In this document: piece after piece, positions 32,154-41,639 of the stretch
Layout of the letters: each line of letters starts with the position of its first letter
Numbering within the stretch: the stretch's first letter is position 1
Assembly: GCA_020853705.1 (NCBI GenBank)
Contig: JADYYK010000176.1
Span: forward strand, 1 to 46,738
Direction of reading: 5' to 3'
Source of the DNA: Deltaproteobacteria bacterium
GTDB lineage: Bacteria > Myxococcota_A > Polyangia > Haliangiales > JADYYK01
Length of the DNA: 46,738 nt
Translations under genes and position numbers: made by a program
Notes under the pieces: model-generated
Databases searched by the model: none
The model's input: the letters and a program-made list of their open reading frames with translations, nothing else
Told to the model about the DNA's origin: nothing

Positions 32154-34139
32154 ATGAAGAAGTTTCTGCTGATTGCTGGGCTGAGTGGCTTGCTGATGGC
32201 CGGGTGCGGCGACGACGACGACGGTGGCACCGTGGTCGATGCCTCGCAGCGTGACGCGCGCGTGGGCGACGGCGGCATGGTGGTGGACAGCAGCATGAAC
32301 ATGGCCGACGCCGAGGCCGACGCCGAGGTCATCATCGGCTGCGGCAACCTGGCCGAGGCCGAGACCGCCGGCAGCATGAACACCAACAACACGACGGCGA
32401 CCGCGCAGATGCTGGCCGGTCCGGGCAGCTACCGCGGCGAGCTGCAGGCCGGCAATGACGTCGATATGTACGCCATCAACGTGGCCACGCCAGGCACGCT
32501 GATGCGCTTCGTGGGCAACTCGACGCCCGGCAACATGGTCGACATCAACCTCAACGTGTTCAGCCTTGGCGCTGGCGGGCTGGACCGCTATGCCGCGCAG
32601 CCCCTCGAGAACGGCGCGCGCCGCGATGTCTTCTTCCCGCGCGCAGGCCGCTACTTCGTGGCCATCGAGGATCAGCGCAGCTTCGACGGCACGCCGCCGA
32701 CGGTGAGCGCGCCCGGGACCTTCTGTTACCAGCTGGTGATCAGCGCGCAGCCTGCGCCGACGCCGACGCTGCTGACTGTGCCTGCCGCGGGCGCCACCAC
32801 CACGATGACCCACTCGGTGGGCGCGAACGGCGCGCTGGGCTTCTATCGCGTCGCGGGGACGCCTGATACTGCCGTGGTCGTCAATGCTGCGGCGCAGGCC
32901 GCGACGCAGAGCGCCGTGCCCGCCGATGACACCCGCTACCCCGACGTCGACACCATCGTCACGCTGTGGGACCCGGCGCGCAACGTCGTGCTGAACCAGA
33001 ACGACGACGTGGTCCCAGCCGATGTCGGGGTCACGGGCAACACCAACTCCAACCTGGCCCAGGTGCTGTCGCGCGCCGGTGATGTCTGGATCATCGTCGA
33101 TCACTTCACGCTACGGAACGAGGACGCCGCCGCTGGTGGCGCTGCCGGCGGTCTGCAGACCGACGTCACCCTGACGCTGGAGCGGCCCATCGCCGCCGCG
33201 ACGCTGCCATTCACGGACGCCACCCACACGCTGACGGCGGCGACCGCGGCGCGCTGGTACCTGGTCAATCAGGCGCCCAATTCGCGCGTCACGGCAGCAC
33301 TTGATGGCTCGACGGGCAACCTGACCGATGTTGGCGTTGCGCTCGTGGACGGCGAGGGCGGATTCATTGGTGACGACGCGCAAGGGGCTGCCACGGCGAC
33401 GGTCACTGGCTCCCCGCTGAGCGATCGCACCCTGGTGCTGGTGGCGCCGTTCGACGACCTCATCAAGCCGGCGGCCGGCGTCACCGGGGCCTACTCGGTC
33501 AACATCTCGGCGGTCGCGGGCTGCGCGGCGATCGCCGGGGCCACCGCGCCGACCGCCGGGCAGCTGGTCATGAACGAGGTGCTGTTCGACCCCGACAGCG
33601 CGGTCGCCACCGGCGACTCGAACAAGGACGGCGTGGTCGACGTGCAGGATGACGAGTTCGTCGAGCTGGTCAACACCAGCGCGGGCACGCTGGATCTCGG
33701 TGGCGTGTCGCTGGCGGACGGGGAGGGCACCACGATGGGGCCGCGCTTCACCTTCACCTGCGGCACCACGCTGGCGGCGGGCGCCAGCGCGGTCGTGTTC
33801 GGTGGCGGGCGGCCGACCGGGACCTTCGGCGCCGCCGAGGTCTTCACCGGCAACCTGTCGCTGATCTGCGGCACCATGACCAACCGCTCGCTGTGCCTGT
33901 CGAACAACGTGATGGAGAGCGTCATCCTGAGCTCCGCCACGGGCGCCACGCTGTCGACGTTCGCGTTCACCGGTCTGAACAACAACCCCAACACCGCCTA
34001 TGTGCGCTGCGCGTCGGCGACGCCGGCCAACGCCGCGGCGTGCGACATGGGCACCAACCTGGTCCTGCACAACACCATCCCGACCGTCACCGCGCGCTTC
34101 TCGCCCGGCACCAAGGTCGCGGGCGGCAACTTCCCGTAG
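32154..34139 (+). CDS. Lipoprotein with C-terminal lamin-tail domain
   Basis: This 661-residue protein starts at ATG 32154, five bases after GGAGG, with signal KKFLLIAGLSGLLMAGC. The stalk is very rich in Asp and Ala. Two to three beta-rich pre-peptidase-like domains follow (MYAINVATPGTLMRF, GRYFVAIEDQRSFDG, LGFYRVAGT). A calcium-loop-like stretch DSNKDGVVDVQDDEF precedes a lamin-tail domain (QLVMNEVLFDP, FVELVNTSAGTLDLGGVSLADG), which occurs in many exported bacterial proteins. No catalytic motif is seen. It follows the SMP-30-like gene by 86 bases, and both are probably surface-exposed. Confidence 0.85.
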   Translation: MKKFLLIAGLSGLLMAGCGDDDDGGTVVDASQRDARVGDGGMVVDSSMNMADAEADAEVIIGCGNLAEAETAGSMNTNNTTATAQMLAGPGSYRGELQAGNDVDMYAINVATPGTLMRFVGNSTPGNMVDINLNVFSLGAGGLDRYAAQPLENGARRDVFFPRAGRYFVAIEDQRSFDGTPPTVSAPGTFCYQLVISAQPAPTPTLLTVPAAGATTTMTHSVGANGALGFYRVAGTPDTAVVVNAAAQAATQSAVPADDTRYPDVDTIVTLWDPARNVVLNQNDDVVPADVGVTGNTNSNLAQVLSRAGDVWIIVDHFTLRNEDAAAGGAAGGLQTDVTLTLERPIAAATLPFTDATHTLTAATAARWYLVNQAPNSRVTAALDGSTGNLTDVGVALVDGEGGFIGDDAQGAATATVTGSPLSDRTLVLVAPFDDLIKPAAGVTGAYSVNISAVAGCAAIAGATAPTAGQLVMNEVLFDPDSAVATGDSNKDGVVDVQDDEFVELVNTSAGTLDLGGVSLADGEGTTMGPRFTFTCGTTLAAGASAVVFGGGRPTGTFGAAEVFTGNLSLICGTMTNRSLCLSNNVMESVILSSATGATLSTFAFTGLNNNPNTAYVRCASATPANAAACDMGTNLVLHNTIPTVTARFSPGTKVAGGNFP

Positions 34140-34154
34140 TCGAGCACACCGACC

Positions 34155-34179
34155 GCCCCGGCGCGCCTGGCGCCGGGGC
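34155..34179. terminator. Bidirectional hairpin between convergent genes
   Basis: GCCCCGGCGC and GCGCCGGGGC form a perfect 10-pair stem with a 5-base loop, between the lamin-tail lipoprotein stop (34139) and the esterase stop (34202). There is no U-tract. The position between convergent genes supports a terminator for one or both. Confidence 0.6.
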
Positions 34180-34201
34180 CGCTTCACGCCGGACTCCAGC
34201 G

Positions 34202-35080
34202 CTACGGCGCCATCCACCCCGCCAGCTTGGGCAAGAGGAACATCGACCAGTCGTCGCTGGTGCCGTCATGGCTGCCGGGCAGCTCGCGGTACTCCAGCGG
34301 GAAGCCGGCGGCCAGCAGCTTGTCGCGGCCGGCGCGCACGCCCGCGATGGGGAAGCTGCCGTCGGACAGCCGCGCGCTGTGGCCGATGTGCAGCTTCCAA
34401 GCGGCGCCCGACAGCAGGGCGTCGGCGTTGCCGGGCAGGCCGGAGTTCTCGATCAAGATCCCGGCGAACATGGCGGCGTGGCGCAGCCCGAAGTCGTAGG
34501 CCAGGATCCCCCCCGACGAGTAGCCGGCGATGGCGATCTTCTTCTGGTGCACCCAGAAGCAGCTCCTCACGTGATCGATGGCGGCCATCACCAGGGCGCC
34601 ATCCCCGGGCACCGTCCAGCAGGCGCCTTCGCGGCCGCCCAGCGAGATCGCGATGTAGTCATGGCTGGCACGGAAGCTGCCCGCGACCGCGCCCCACTGG
34701 GCGAAGTTGCGCGCCATGTCGCCGCAGCCGTGCAGCGCGACCAGCAGGCCGCGCGGGGTCGGGTTCTGCACGTCGTAGTCCGCGGGCAGGTGCACGGTGT
34801 AGGACGACATCGGGCTGGCGAGGTCGAAGAAGCCCAGGCTGTCCTTGGTGAACGGGCAGCTCCGGGTCGGGCCGGGGCCAGGGCCGCCGTCGGGCGCGAC
34901 CACCACCGCGCCGTCACGCGCTGGCGCGCCGTCGCTGCTGCTGACCGCGCCGTCGCTGCTGCTGACCGCGCCGTCGCTGCCAGGGCCGGCGTCATCACCG
35001 TCACCGCCAGGAGGGCCGTCGCCCTCACCACCGCCGCAGCCCAGCACCGACACCAGCGACAGCACGAGGACATGACGCAT
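34202..35080 (-). CDS. Secreted alpha/beta-hydrolase lipoprotein, PHB-depolymerase/esterase-like
   Basis: This 292-residue protein starts at ATG 35080 with lipobox VLGC (Cys15). A 55-residue Gly/Ser/Asp stalk includes two copies of the unit SSSDGAV. The catalytic domain has the oxyanion segment LLVALHGCGD near 112-121, the nucleophile in GYSSGG (Ser188), and a late His in LPGSHDGTSDDW. This fits the LpqC/PHB-depolymerase group of esterases, including feruloyl esterases and polyester depolymerases. It probably acts on an external polymer or ester. The start lies only 40 bases from the divergent YcaQ-like gene. Confidence 0.85.
   Translation of the reverse strand: MRHVLVLSLVSVLGCGGGEGDGPPGGDGDDAGPGSDGAVSSSDGAVSSSDGAPARDGAVVVAPDGGPGPGPTRSCPFTKDSLGFFDLASPMSSYTVHLPADYDVQNPTPRGLLVALHGCGDMARNFAQWGAVAGSFRASHDYIAISLGGREGACWTVPGDGALVMAAIDHVRSCFWVHQKKIAIAGYSSGGILAYDFGLRHAAMFAGILIENSGLPGNADALLSGAAWKLHIGHSARLSDGSFPIAGVRAGRDKLLAAGFPLEYRELPGSHDGTSDDWSMFLLPKLAGWMAP
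34926..34980 (-). repeat. 21-base tandem repeat in the esterase stalk
   Basis: Two exact 21-base units and most of a third encode repeated seven-residue segments of Ser, Asp, Gly, Ala and Val in the tether after the lipid anchor. The unit is a codon multiple, so repeat-number change alters stalk length without a frameshift. Confidence 0.85.
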
Positions 35081-35120
35081 CCGCCCATTGTGCCACGCCA
35101 GCTGTGCCAGACTGCGGACC

Positions 35121-36290
35121 ATGTCGCGCCGCGCCGCCCGCGAGCCCACCGTGCTGACCCGCGCCGAGGCCCGCCGCTGGCTGATCGGGCACCTCGGGCT
35201 GGCCCAGGTCCAGCCCCAGCAGGGCGCCGCCGGTGTGCGCGCGCTGCTGCACGAGCTGCGCTGCATCCAGCTCGATCCGCTGGATCCGATGGGCACCAAC
35301 GCCGACCTGGTGGCGCTGGCGCGGGTCGATGGCATCGCGCGCGGCGACGTCTATCGTCACCTCCTGCCCGGGCACGCCTTCGAGCACTACGCCAAGGAGC
35401 GCTGCCTGCTGCCGGCGTCGGCGTTTCCCTACTACCGCGACAGCGCCGCGCGCCGGCGCCACTGGTGGAGCCATCAGGAGCGGGTGCGCCGGCTACCCCC
35501 GCGCGTGCTCGCGGCGGTGCGCGCGCAGCTGGAGGCGCACGGGCCGCTGACCGCCAAGCAGCTCGACGATCACGGCAGCGTCGAGGCCCTCGACTGGAGC
35601 GGCTGGCGCGGCACCGCGCGCGCCGGCTCGATGGCGCTGGAGGTCCTGTGGACGCGCTGCGAGGCGGTGGTGTGCGGGCGCAGCGCCGCGGGCAAGCTGT
35701 ATGACGTGCCGCGCCGCGCGCTGCCCGCGGTGCACGCCGAGGCGGCCGGCGACTTCGCGCGCTGGGCGGTCATCGAGCGCGCGCACGCCGCCGGCCTCCT
35801 GCCGCGCAACCAGGGGCCGCAGTGGTCGCTGCTGCGCGACACCCGGACCGGGCCGCTGCCGGATCGTCTGGTGCGCGAGGGTCTGCTCGAGGACGTCCTC
35901 ATCGAGGGGCTGAGCACGCGCTACCTGGCGCCGGCCGGCTTTCGCGACCGCGCGCAGCCCACGCTTGACGACCGCGTGCGCATCCTGGGGCCGCTGGACC
36001 CGCTGCTGTGGGACCGCAAGCTGGTGCGCCACGTGTTCGGCTTCGACTATCTGTGGGAGGTCTACAAGCCGGCCAGCAAGCGGCGCTGGGGCTGGTATGT
36101 GCACCCGCTGCTGCAGGGCGAGCGCTTCGTGGGTCGCCTCGAGGGCCGCGTGCGCGACGGCGAGCTGGTGATCGAGCGGCTGTGGCGCGAGGACGGTGTG
36201 CGCCTGCCGGTGCGCGCGCTGGGGCAGGCGCTGACCCGCCAAGCCGCCGCCTGCGGCGTCAGCCTGGCCAAGGGCTGGAAGGCGCTCTAG
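35121..36290 (+). CDS. Winged-helix protein of the YcaQ/AlkX DNA glycosylase family
   Basis: This 389-residue protein starts at ATG 35121. It carries the family signature CIQLDPLDPMG near 50-60 (the QxD motif region of interstrand-crosslink glycosylases), then HLLPGHAFEHYAKERCLLPASAFPYY. Winged-helix segments and the conserved C-terminal block ILGPLDPLLWDRKLVRHVFGFDYLWEVYKPASKR, GWYVHPLLQGERFVGRLE complete it. The group includes E. coli YcaQ, which unhooks DNA crosslinks, and AZL glycosylases for self-resistance in Streptomyces. No natural-product genes are adjacent, so a general repair role is more likely. No clear ribosome site precedes the ATG. Confidence 0.88.
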   Translation: MSRRAAREPTVLTRAEARRWLIGHLGLAQVQPQQGAAGVRALLHELRCIQLDPLDPMGTNADLVALARVDGIARGDVYRHLLPGHAFEHYAKERCLLPASAFPYYRDSAARRRHWWSHQERVRRLPPRVLAAVRAQLEAHGPLTAKQLDDHGSVEALDWSGWRGTARAGSMALEVLWTRCEAVVCGRSAAGKLYDVPRRALPAVHAEAAGDFARWAVIERAHAAGLLPRNQGPQWSLLRDTRTGPLPDRLVREGLLEDVLIEGLSTRYLAPAGFRDRAQPTLDDRVRILGPLDPLLWDRKLVRHVFGFDYLWEVYKPASKRRWGWYVHPLLQGERFVGRLEGRVRDGELVIERLWREDGVRLPVRALGQALTRQAAACGVSLAKGWKAL

Positions 36291-36363
36291 ATCATCGACG
36301 GCGCGGAGCCCGGCGAGCAGCGCCCGCCGTCGGCCGCGCACCACCGCCATGGCGAGCCCGGCC

Positions 36364-39300
36364 TCAGTCGTCACGTGGCAGGCCGGGCAGCAGCGCGGTG
36401 GCCCAGGCCAGCGGGCGGCGCACACCGCGCGAGGCGAGGCTGGCGGCGGCGCGCGCGGCGGCGTCGGCGTCGTCGGCCAGGCGGGCCGCGTGCAGCTCGG
36501 CGGCGGCGGCCCAGCCCATGGCGCCGCTGCTCGACAGCAGGGCGGCGCCGCGCAGCAGGAGGTCGCGACCGCGCGCACGCGCGTCGGCGCTGGCTCGGTG
36601 GCTGGCGCTCGCGGGCTGCGCGGCGGCCAGGCCGCGGTAGGCCAGGCCCCAGCCGCGCGCCCACGGCAGCGGCGAGCGCCCCAGCAGCCACAGCGACGAG
36701 GCCAGCTCGGCGTCGAGGCTGGCGCGGCCGAGACCCCGTGTGCCGGCACGCTGTGCCAGCAGGACCCCGGCGTGGGTGGCCAGGATCTCGGCGTGCGGCA
36801 TGGCCCACTGCACCCAGGTCAGGCGGCGCAGGGTCAGCTCGCGGCGCAGCTCGGCCAGCTCGTCGTGGCGACCGTCATGGCTGGCCAGCCAGCCGCGGGT
36901 GACCAGCTCCTGCAGCTTGGCCATCTCCACGTCGCGCCCGCGCCAGGCGTCGAGCAGGCCGGCGAGGTCGCGGCGCGCGCGCGCGGCGTCGTCGTGGATC
37001 AGCGCCAGGCGGACCTCGTGCACCCGCATGTTGAGACCCGCGAAGGCGTCACCGCGGCGCTGCGCCGAGGCCTGGTAGCTCGGCAAGAGGCGCGCCTCGG
37101 CCAGGTAGTCGCCCTGGTACATGATGGCCATCAGGGCGAAGCGCTGCGCCACCGCGAGCTCCCACGCGACGTTGCGGTGCTGCTCGCGCAGACGCCGCTC
37201 CAGCTGCTCGAGCTGGCTGGAGGCGGCGTGGAAGCGGCCCTCGCGGTAGGCCAGCACGCCCTCGGCGACGCCGATGGTGGCGTCGAGCTCGGAGTCGTCG
37301 AGGCCGCGCAGGGTGGCGCGCGCGCGCTGCAGCAGCTGGTTGGCGCGCGGCAGCTGGTCAGGTCCGCGCGAGGCCTGGTACACGGCCTCGCCGGCCAGGG
37401 CGCGGGCCAGGCGGGGCGGATCGCCGGCGCGCTGGGCCAGGCCGAGCTGGTGGGTGTGGAACAGCAGGCCGCGAGGGGGATCCAGGAAGAACAGGCCAGT
37501 CGCGGTCGACCAGCAGGCATCGATGGCGGCCAGGGTGGAGGTCATGGCAGAAGTTGAAGTGACGCTTGAAGTCGTGGCCGGGCCGGCCAGCTGCAGGCGC
37601 AGGCGCAGCGCCAGCGTGGTGGCGAGGACGGCGGCGCGGCCGCGCGGCCAGCCGATGTGGTGGTTGGCCAGGACTTGCTCGGCCAGGGCGCTGCCACGCA
37701 CCAGCTGGCCGCTCTGCAGCAGGTGGCCAGCGGCGCGCTGGGCCAGCGCGATGGCGGCCTCGGGAGCGGCCCCCGCGCGGGCAGCCAGGAAGTGGTCGGC
37801 GGCGCGCACCGCCAGGCCGGCGCCGGCGGCGGCCTCACCGGCGGCCAGGGCCAGGGACTGCCGCTCGGAGGGCGTGAAGGCGCCCAGCTCGAGGGCGGCG
37901 TCGTACAGCTCGGAGGCGCGCTCGAAGGCCAGGCGGACTGCCGCCGCGGCGGCGGCCCGGGCCGCGAAGCCGGCGGCGCGGGCGCCTTCGCCAGCCTCGC
38001 GCAGGTGGATGAAGAGCTGCTCGGGGCTGCGGTCCGGGCTGGCCTCCAGCGCGCGCGCCAGCTCGCGGTGGCGGGTGGCGCGTTCGCTCGCGGTCAGACG
38101 GGCCAGCAGCGCGGCGCGCAACCGATCATGCTGCAGCGCGACCTCGTCGCCGGCGCGGCCGGCCGAGCGGCGCAGCATCCGCGCCCCGAGCAGCCCGCTC
38201 AGCGCGTCATCTGCGGCGGTGGCGGCGCCCGGGCCGCCAGCGCAGGCCAGCGCGAGCTCGACCGGCAGCGGCGCCCCGGCGATGGCGACGATCTCGGCCA
38301 GCGCCCAGCCCAGCGCACCGCACGGGTCGATGCGCGAGGCCAGCGCGGCGCCCAGGTCGGGCTCGGCGCCGCGGGTCAGCTCGGCGACCAGGAAGGGGTT
38401 GCCGCCGCTGGACGCGAACACGCGCGCGGCTCGCGCCGGATCGCGCTCGCCGGCCAGCGCCGCCACCAGGGTGGCGGTATCGGCCGGACCCAGGCCGCCC
38501 AGCTCCAGCCGCAGGTCGCCCGCCGTCAGCGCGGCGGCCAGCGGCGCCAGCGCGCCGGCCTCGGCCAGCGCCTCGGGCCAGGTGGTCGCCAGCAGCAGCA
38601 GCGGCGCGCGCTGCGCCGGGGCCAGCAGCGCCTGCAGCAGCGCGACGCTGTCGGCGTCGGCCCAGTGCAGATCGTCGATGCTGAGCACCAGCGGCGTGCG
38701 GCGCGCCAGCGCGGTGAGCAGCTCGAGCAGGGCCTGGAAGCCGCGGGCGCGCAGCTCGAAGGGCTCGACGGTCTGGTCGACCTCGGCCTGCTCGCGGGCG
38801 GACACGCCGAGCGGCTCGGTCAGCGCCGGGAACAGGCGGGTCAGCGTCGCCGCGGTCGCCGGCGCCAGGACGGGCAGGGCGCCCAGCGCGCCGTCGGCGA
38901 GCGCATCCACGATGGCGTCGACCGCGTTGAAGCGCACCCGATCCAGCGGAAAGCAGCGCGCCGCCAGCACCCGGGTCGCGGTCGGCTGCCCGGCCAGCAG
39001 CTCGCGCACGAGGCGCGTCTTCCCGCTGCCCGAGGAGCCCACCACCAGCGCCACGGTGCCGCCGCGATGCGCCCGCCCCAGCGCCTCGCGCAGCGCGGCC
39101 AGCTCGCGGGTTCGCCCCACGAAGGCCCCGCGGGTGACCCCTGAGCGTGCGCCCGCAACTGGCCCCCCGCTGCCCGGCGTCACCGGCATCGGCGTCGTCG
39201 CCGCCGTCGGCACCACGCTGCGCACCGGCGCTGGCGTCGGCGTCGCCACCTGCGTCGCCAGCGCACTCTCCACCGCATCCAGACACGTCCGCAGCCGCGC

Positions 39301-40119
39301 CAGCCCTGGCCGCCGCCCCGGCGTCCCGCTCAGCAGGTCATCCGCCAGGCTGAGCAGCAGCCCCAGCGCCTGCCCCTCCACCCCTTCCATCCGCTCCATC
39401 CGCTCCCGTCCGTCGGCTCCCGGTTGACCTCCTCCACCTCCCGAGCCAGCTCCGCTCCCGCCGCCAGTGCCCAGATCCATGGTGCTCTGCTGGTCCGGCC
39501 GCGCCCCCGTCAAGGCCTCCCTCAGCAACACGCCCACCGCGTACCAGTCGGCGGCTGGCGCCGGCGGCTCTCCGCGGCGCTGCTCCGGCGCCACATACCC
39601 CGGCGTCCCGGCGCGCTCGCCGCCCGCACCCTCGGCCGCAGCGATGCCGAAATCGAGCAGCTTCAGCCGCCCATCCGCGCGCACCAGCACGTTGGTCGGC
39701 TTGACATCGCGGTGCACCACGCCGGCCGCATGCAAGTGCTCGAGGGCGTCGCCGAGCTGGCGCAGCGCAGGTGCGAAGCGCATCAGCCGCGGCCCCTCCG
39801 GCCCGCGCAGCCAGCTCAGCAGATCGCCGCCCTCGAGCAGCTCCATCGTGAAGTAGGCGTCGCTGCCGTCGGCCCACAGCTCGCCGAGGCGGACCAGCCC
39901 GGGGTGCTCCAGCCCCTGCACCAGGCGGAACTCGCGCTTGAGGCGTGCGATCGCGGCGGCACTCGTGACCTGCAGCGTCTTCAGGGCGACCGCGCTGCCC
40001 CGGCTGCCATCGTGCGCCGCGAACACCACGCCCATGCCGCCATGTCCGATGACGTACTGGAGGGTGAAGCGATCCTGCGCCGGGAACCGGCTGACCAGGT
40101 TGCGCAGCTCGGAGGCCAC
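36364..40119 (-). CDS. Ser/Thr kinase-NTPase-TPR regulator (PknK-like), second copy
   Basis: This 1251-residue protein starts at GTG 40119. The kinase domain has GHGGMG at 25-30, Lys47, HRDVKPTN at 136-143, DFG at 156-158 and VAPEQ near 176-180. A Gly/Ser-rich linker and a Thr/Pro-rich linker lead to the NTPase domain (Walker A GSSGSGKT at 361-368, Walker B-type LVLSIDDLHWADADS). A long TPR-like region of over 600 residues follows, with no C-terminal helix-turn-helix. Its layout matches the 1298-residue protein at 13699-17595, but the sequences are diverged, so the duplication is older than that of the membrane kinases. It diverges from a dihaem lipoprotein gene 52 bases away. Confidence 0.9.
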   Translation of the reverse strand: MASELRNLVSRFPAQDRFTLQYVIGHGGMGVVFAAHDGSRGSAVALKTLQVTSAAAIARLKREFRLVQGLEHPGLVRLGELWADGSDAYFTMELLEGGDLLSWLRGPEGPRLMRFAPALRQLGDALEHLHAAGVVHRDVKPTNVLVRADGRLKLLDFGIAAAEGAGGERAGTPGYVAPEQRRGEPPAPAADWYAVGVLLREALTGARPDQQSTMDLGTGGGSGAGSGGGGGQPGADGRERMERMEGVEGQALGLLLSLADDLLSGTPGRRPGLARLRTCLDAVESALATQVATPTPAPVRSVVPTAATTPMPVTPGSGGPVAGARSGVTRGAFVGRTRELAALREALGRAHRGGTVALVVGSSGSGKTRLVRELLAGQPTATRVLAARCFPLDRVRFNAVDAIVDALADGALGALPVLAPATAATLTRLFPALTEPLGVSAREQAEVDQTVEPFELRARGFQALLELLTALARRTPLVLSIDDLHWADADSVALLQALLAPAQRAPLLLLATTWPEALAEAGALAPLAAALTAGDLRLELGGLGPADTATLVAALAGERDPARAARVFASSGGNPFLVAELTRGAEPDLGAALASRIDPCGALGWALAEIVAIAGAPLPVELALACAGGPGAATAADDALSGLLGARMLRRSAGRAGDEVALQHDRLRAALLARLTASERATRHRELARALEASPDRSPEQLFIHLREAGEGARAAGFAARAAAAAAVRLAFERASELYDAALELGAFTPSERQSLALAAGEAAAGAGLAVRAADHFLAARAGAAPEAAIALAQRAAGHLLQSGQLVRGSALAEQVLANHHIGWPRGRAAVLATTLALRLRLQLAGPATTSSVTSTSAMTSTLAAIDACWSTATGLFFLDPPRGLLFHTHQLGLAQRAGDPPRLARALAGEAVYQASRGPDQLPRANQLLQRARATLRGLDDSELDATIGVAEGVLAYREGRFHAASSQLEQLERRLREQHRNVAWELAVAQRFALMAIMYQGDYLAEARLLPSYQASAQRRGDAFAGLNMRVHEVRLALIHDDAARARRDLAGLLDAWRGRDVEMAKLQELVTRGWLASHDGRHDELAELRRELTLRRLTWVQWAMPHAEILATHAGVLLAQRAGTRGLGRASLDAELASSLWLLGRSPLPWARGWGLAYRGLAAAQPASASHRASADARARGRDLLLRGAALLSSSGAMGWAAAAELHAARLADDADAAARAAASLASRGVRRPLAWATALLPGLPRDD

Positions 40120-40171
40120 GCTTCATGGTCTCACGCACTCCGGGTATATTGCCGCCCCAAGAGGAGACACC

Positions 40172-40645
40172 ATGAGGACGACCGTGATCGCTGCGCTGTG
40201 CTTGCTGGGGGTCGGGTGTGGTGGGGGACAGAAGACGTCCGCGAAGTCAGACGAGTCTGCCGTGGTCGGTCCGCCCCAGGTGGCCTGGAAGGACATGACC
40301 AAGAAGCAGAAGCAGACCTACATGAAGAAGGTCGTGATCCCGACCATGCAGCCGCTGTTCGCGGCCTATGACAAGGACGAGTTTTCCACCATCACCTGCC
40401 TGACCTGTCATGGCGATGGCGCCACCGACTCGACCTTCGAGATGCCCAACCCCGAGATCATGCCGCTGCCCGCCACCCCGGAGGGCTTCCAGGCCCTGAT
40501 GGCGGAGAAGCCCAAGGCGGTCGAGTTCATGGCCAAGCAGGTCAAGCCCGCCATGGCCAAGCTGCTCGGCGAGCCCGAGTTCGACCCCGCGCACCCCGAG
40601 GCCGGTGGCTTCGGCTGCATGGAGTGCCACACCACCGCCAAGTAG
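40172..40645 (+). CDS. Dihaem c-type cytochrome-like lipoprotein
   Basis: This 157-residue protein has a GAGGAGA ribosome site 5 bases before its ATG. The signal ends in lipobox GVGC (Cys16). Two haem-binding motifs are present: CLTCH at 76-80 and CMECH at 149-153, the second only four residues from the C-terminus. Met-rich segments between them (MPNPEIMPLP, ALMAEK, MAKQVKPAMAK) could give axial ligands. It is probably a periplasmic or outer-membrane electron carrier, or a haem sensor. No oxidase or other electron-transfer genes are adjacent, so the partner is unknown. Confidence 0.85.
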   Translation: MRTTVIAALCLLGVGCGGGQKTSAKSDESAVVGPPQVAWKDMTKKQKQTYMKKVVIPTMQPLFAAYDKDEFSTITCLTCHGDGATDSTFEMPNPEIMPLPATPEGFQALMAEKPKAVEFMAKQVKPAMAKLLGEPEFDPAHPEAGGFGCMECHTTAK

Positions 40646-40673
40646 TCCCGGCGGTCGCCCGGCCGGAGCGGCG

Positions 40674-41573
40674 CTACTTCAGGGGATAGAAGCGGACGCT
40701 GTTGCCCATCATGTTGGGCACCACCAGGCGGTTGCGCTTGACGTCGACCTCGATGTCGGCCGGCGAGCCGACGTCGCTGACGATCTGCGTGAACGGCCCG
40801 CCCGCCTTGCCCAGGAAGACCCCCTTGGCCTCCCAGCTCGAGACCAGGATGCGCCCGTCGGCCAGCATGACCAGGCCGTCGAGCGAGCCGGCGCCGAGCT
40901 CGGTCAGGTCGGCGCGGGCCTCGCCATCGACCCGGTACAGGTGCTTGCCGCCGAACGGCGCCACCCAGACCTGACCGCCCGAGATGGCGACCCCGTTGGG
41001 GCCCTCGAGGTCGCCGCCGATCAGCTTGGTCGGCGCGTCGCTGCTGTCGATCGACCACACCGCCGCCGCCCCGGTGGGCGCGAACTTGGCGTCCACGCCG
41101 GTGTCGCTGACCACCAGCTGGTCACCCTGCACCGCGATGTCGTTGAGGAAGGTCGCGCCCTCGAGCGCGATCTCCGGCGTCGCCGCGGGCTTGCCGGTCG
41201 CCATGTCGAACACCCGCACATGGTCGAGGTCGGTGACGTACAGCTTGCCGGCGCGGATGCCCATGCCCTTGGGCGCGCTCAGGGTGACGTCGGCCGCGGC
41301 GCCGTCGATCCACCTCAGCGCGATGATCTTGCCGTCGGCGCCCAGCTTGCTGATGAAGCCGTTGTCGTCGACATCGCCGGGACCGCCGTTGACGTTCGAG
41401 ATCAGGTAGTAGTCGCCGTCGGCGACATACAGCGCCGACTCCGGCGCCGCGAAGCCAGCGATCTCCAGCATCCCCGAGGGCGGAGCCGTGGTCTTCGCGC
41501 CGTTCTTGCTGCCGCCACAGGCGGCCAGGGAGAGTGCAAACCAGAGGGTGAGCAGGGTGTGCATGCGCTTCAT
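40674..41573 (-). CDS. SMP-30/NHL-like beta-propeller lipoprotein
   Basis: This protein of about 299 residues starts at ATG 41573; ATG 41582 (three residues longer) is also possible. The signal ends in LAAC. Propeller-like repeats follow: LYVADGDYYLISNVNGGPGDVDDNGFISKL, APKGMGIRAGKLYVTDLDHVRVFD, FLNDIAVQGDQLVVSDTG, EGPNGVAISGGQVWVAPFGGKHLYRV and SLDGLVMLADGRILVSSW. It resembles SMP-30-type proteins but with fewer metal-site residues evident. It converges on the dihaem lipoprotein. TAGGAT lies 7 bases before ATG 41573 and overlaps the alternative start, which is why the shorter start is preferred. Confidence 0.8.
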   Translation of the reverse strand: MKRMHTLLTLWFALSLAACGGSKNGAKTTAPPSGMLEIAGFAAPESALYVADGDYYLISNVNGGPGDVDDNGFISKLGADGKIIALRWIDGAAADVTLSAPKGMGIRAGKLYVTDLDHVRVFDMATGKPAATPEIALEGATFLNDIAVQGDQLVVSDTGVDAKFAPTGAAAVWSIDSSDAPTKLIGGDLEGPNGVAISGGQVWVAPFGGKHLYRVDGEARADLTELGAGSLDGLVMLADGRILVSSWEAKGVFLGKAGGPFTQIVSDVGSPADIEVDVKRNRLVVPNMMGNSVRFYPLK

Positions 41574-41639
41574 GCGCCGCATCCTAACCTCGGGCTCACT
41601 TCATGTGATCGAGCTTCGTAGCTAGCCAAGGGCCGAGGT

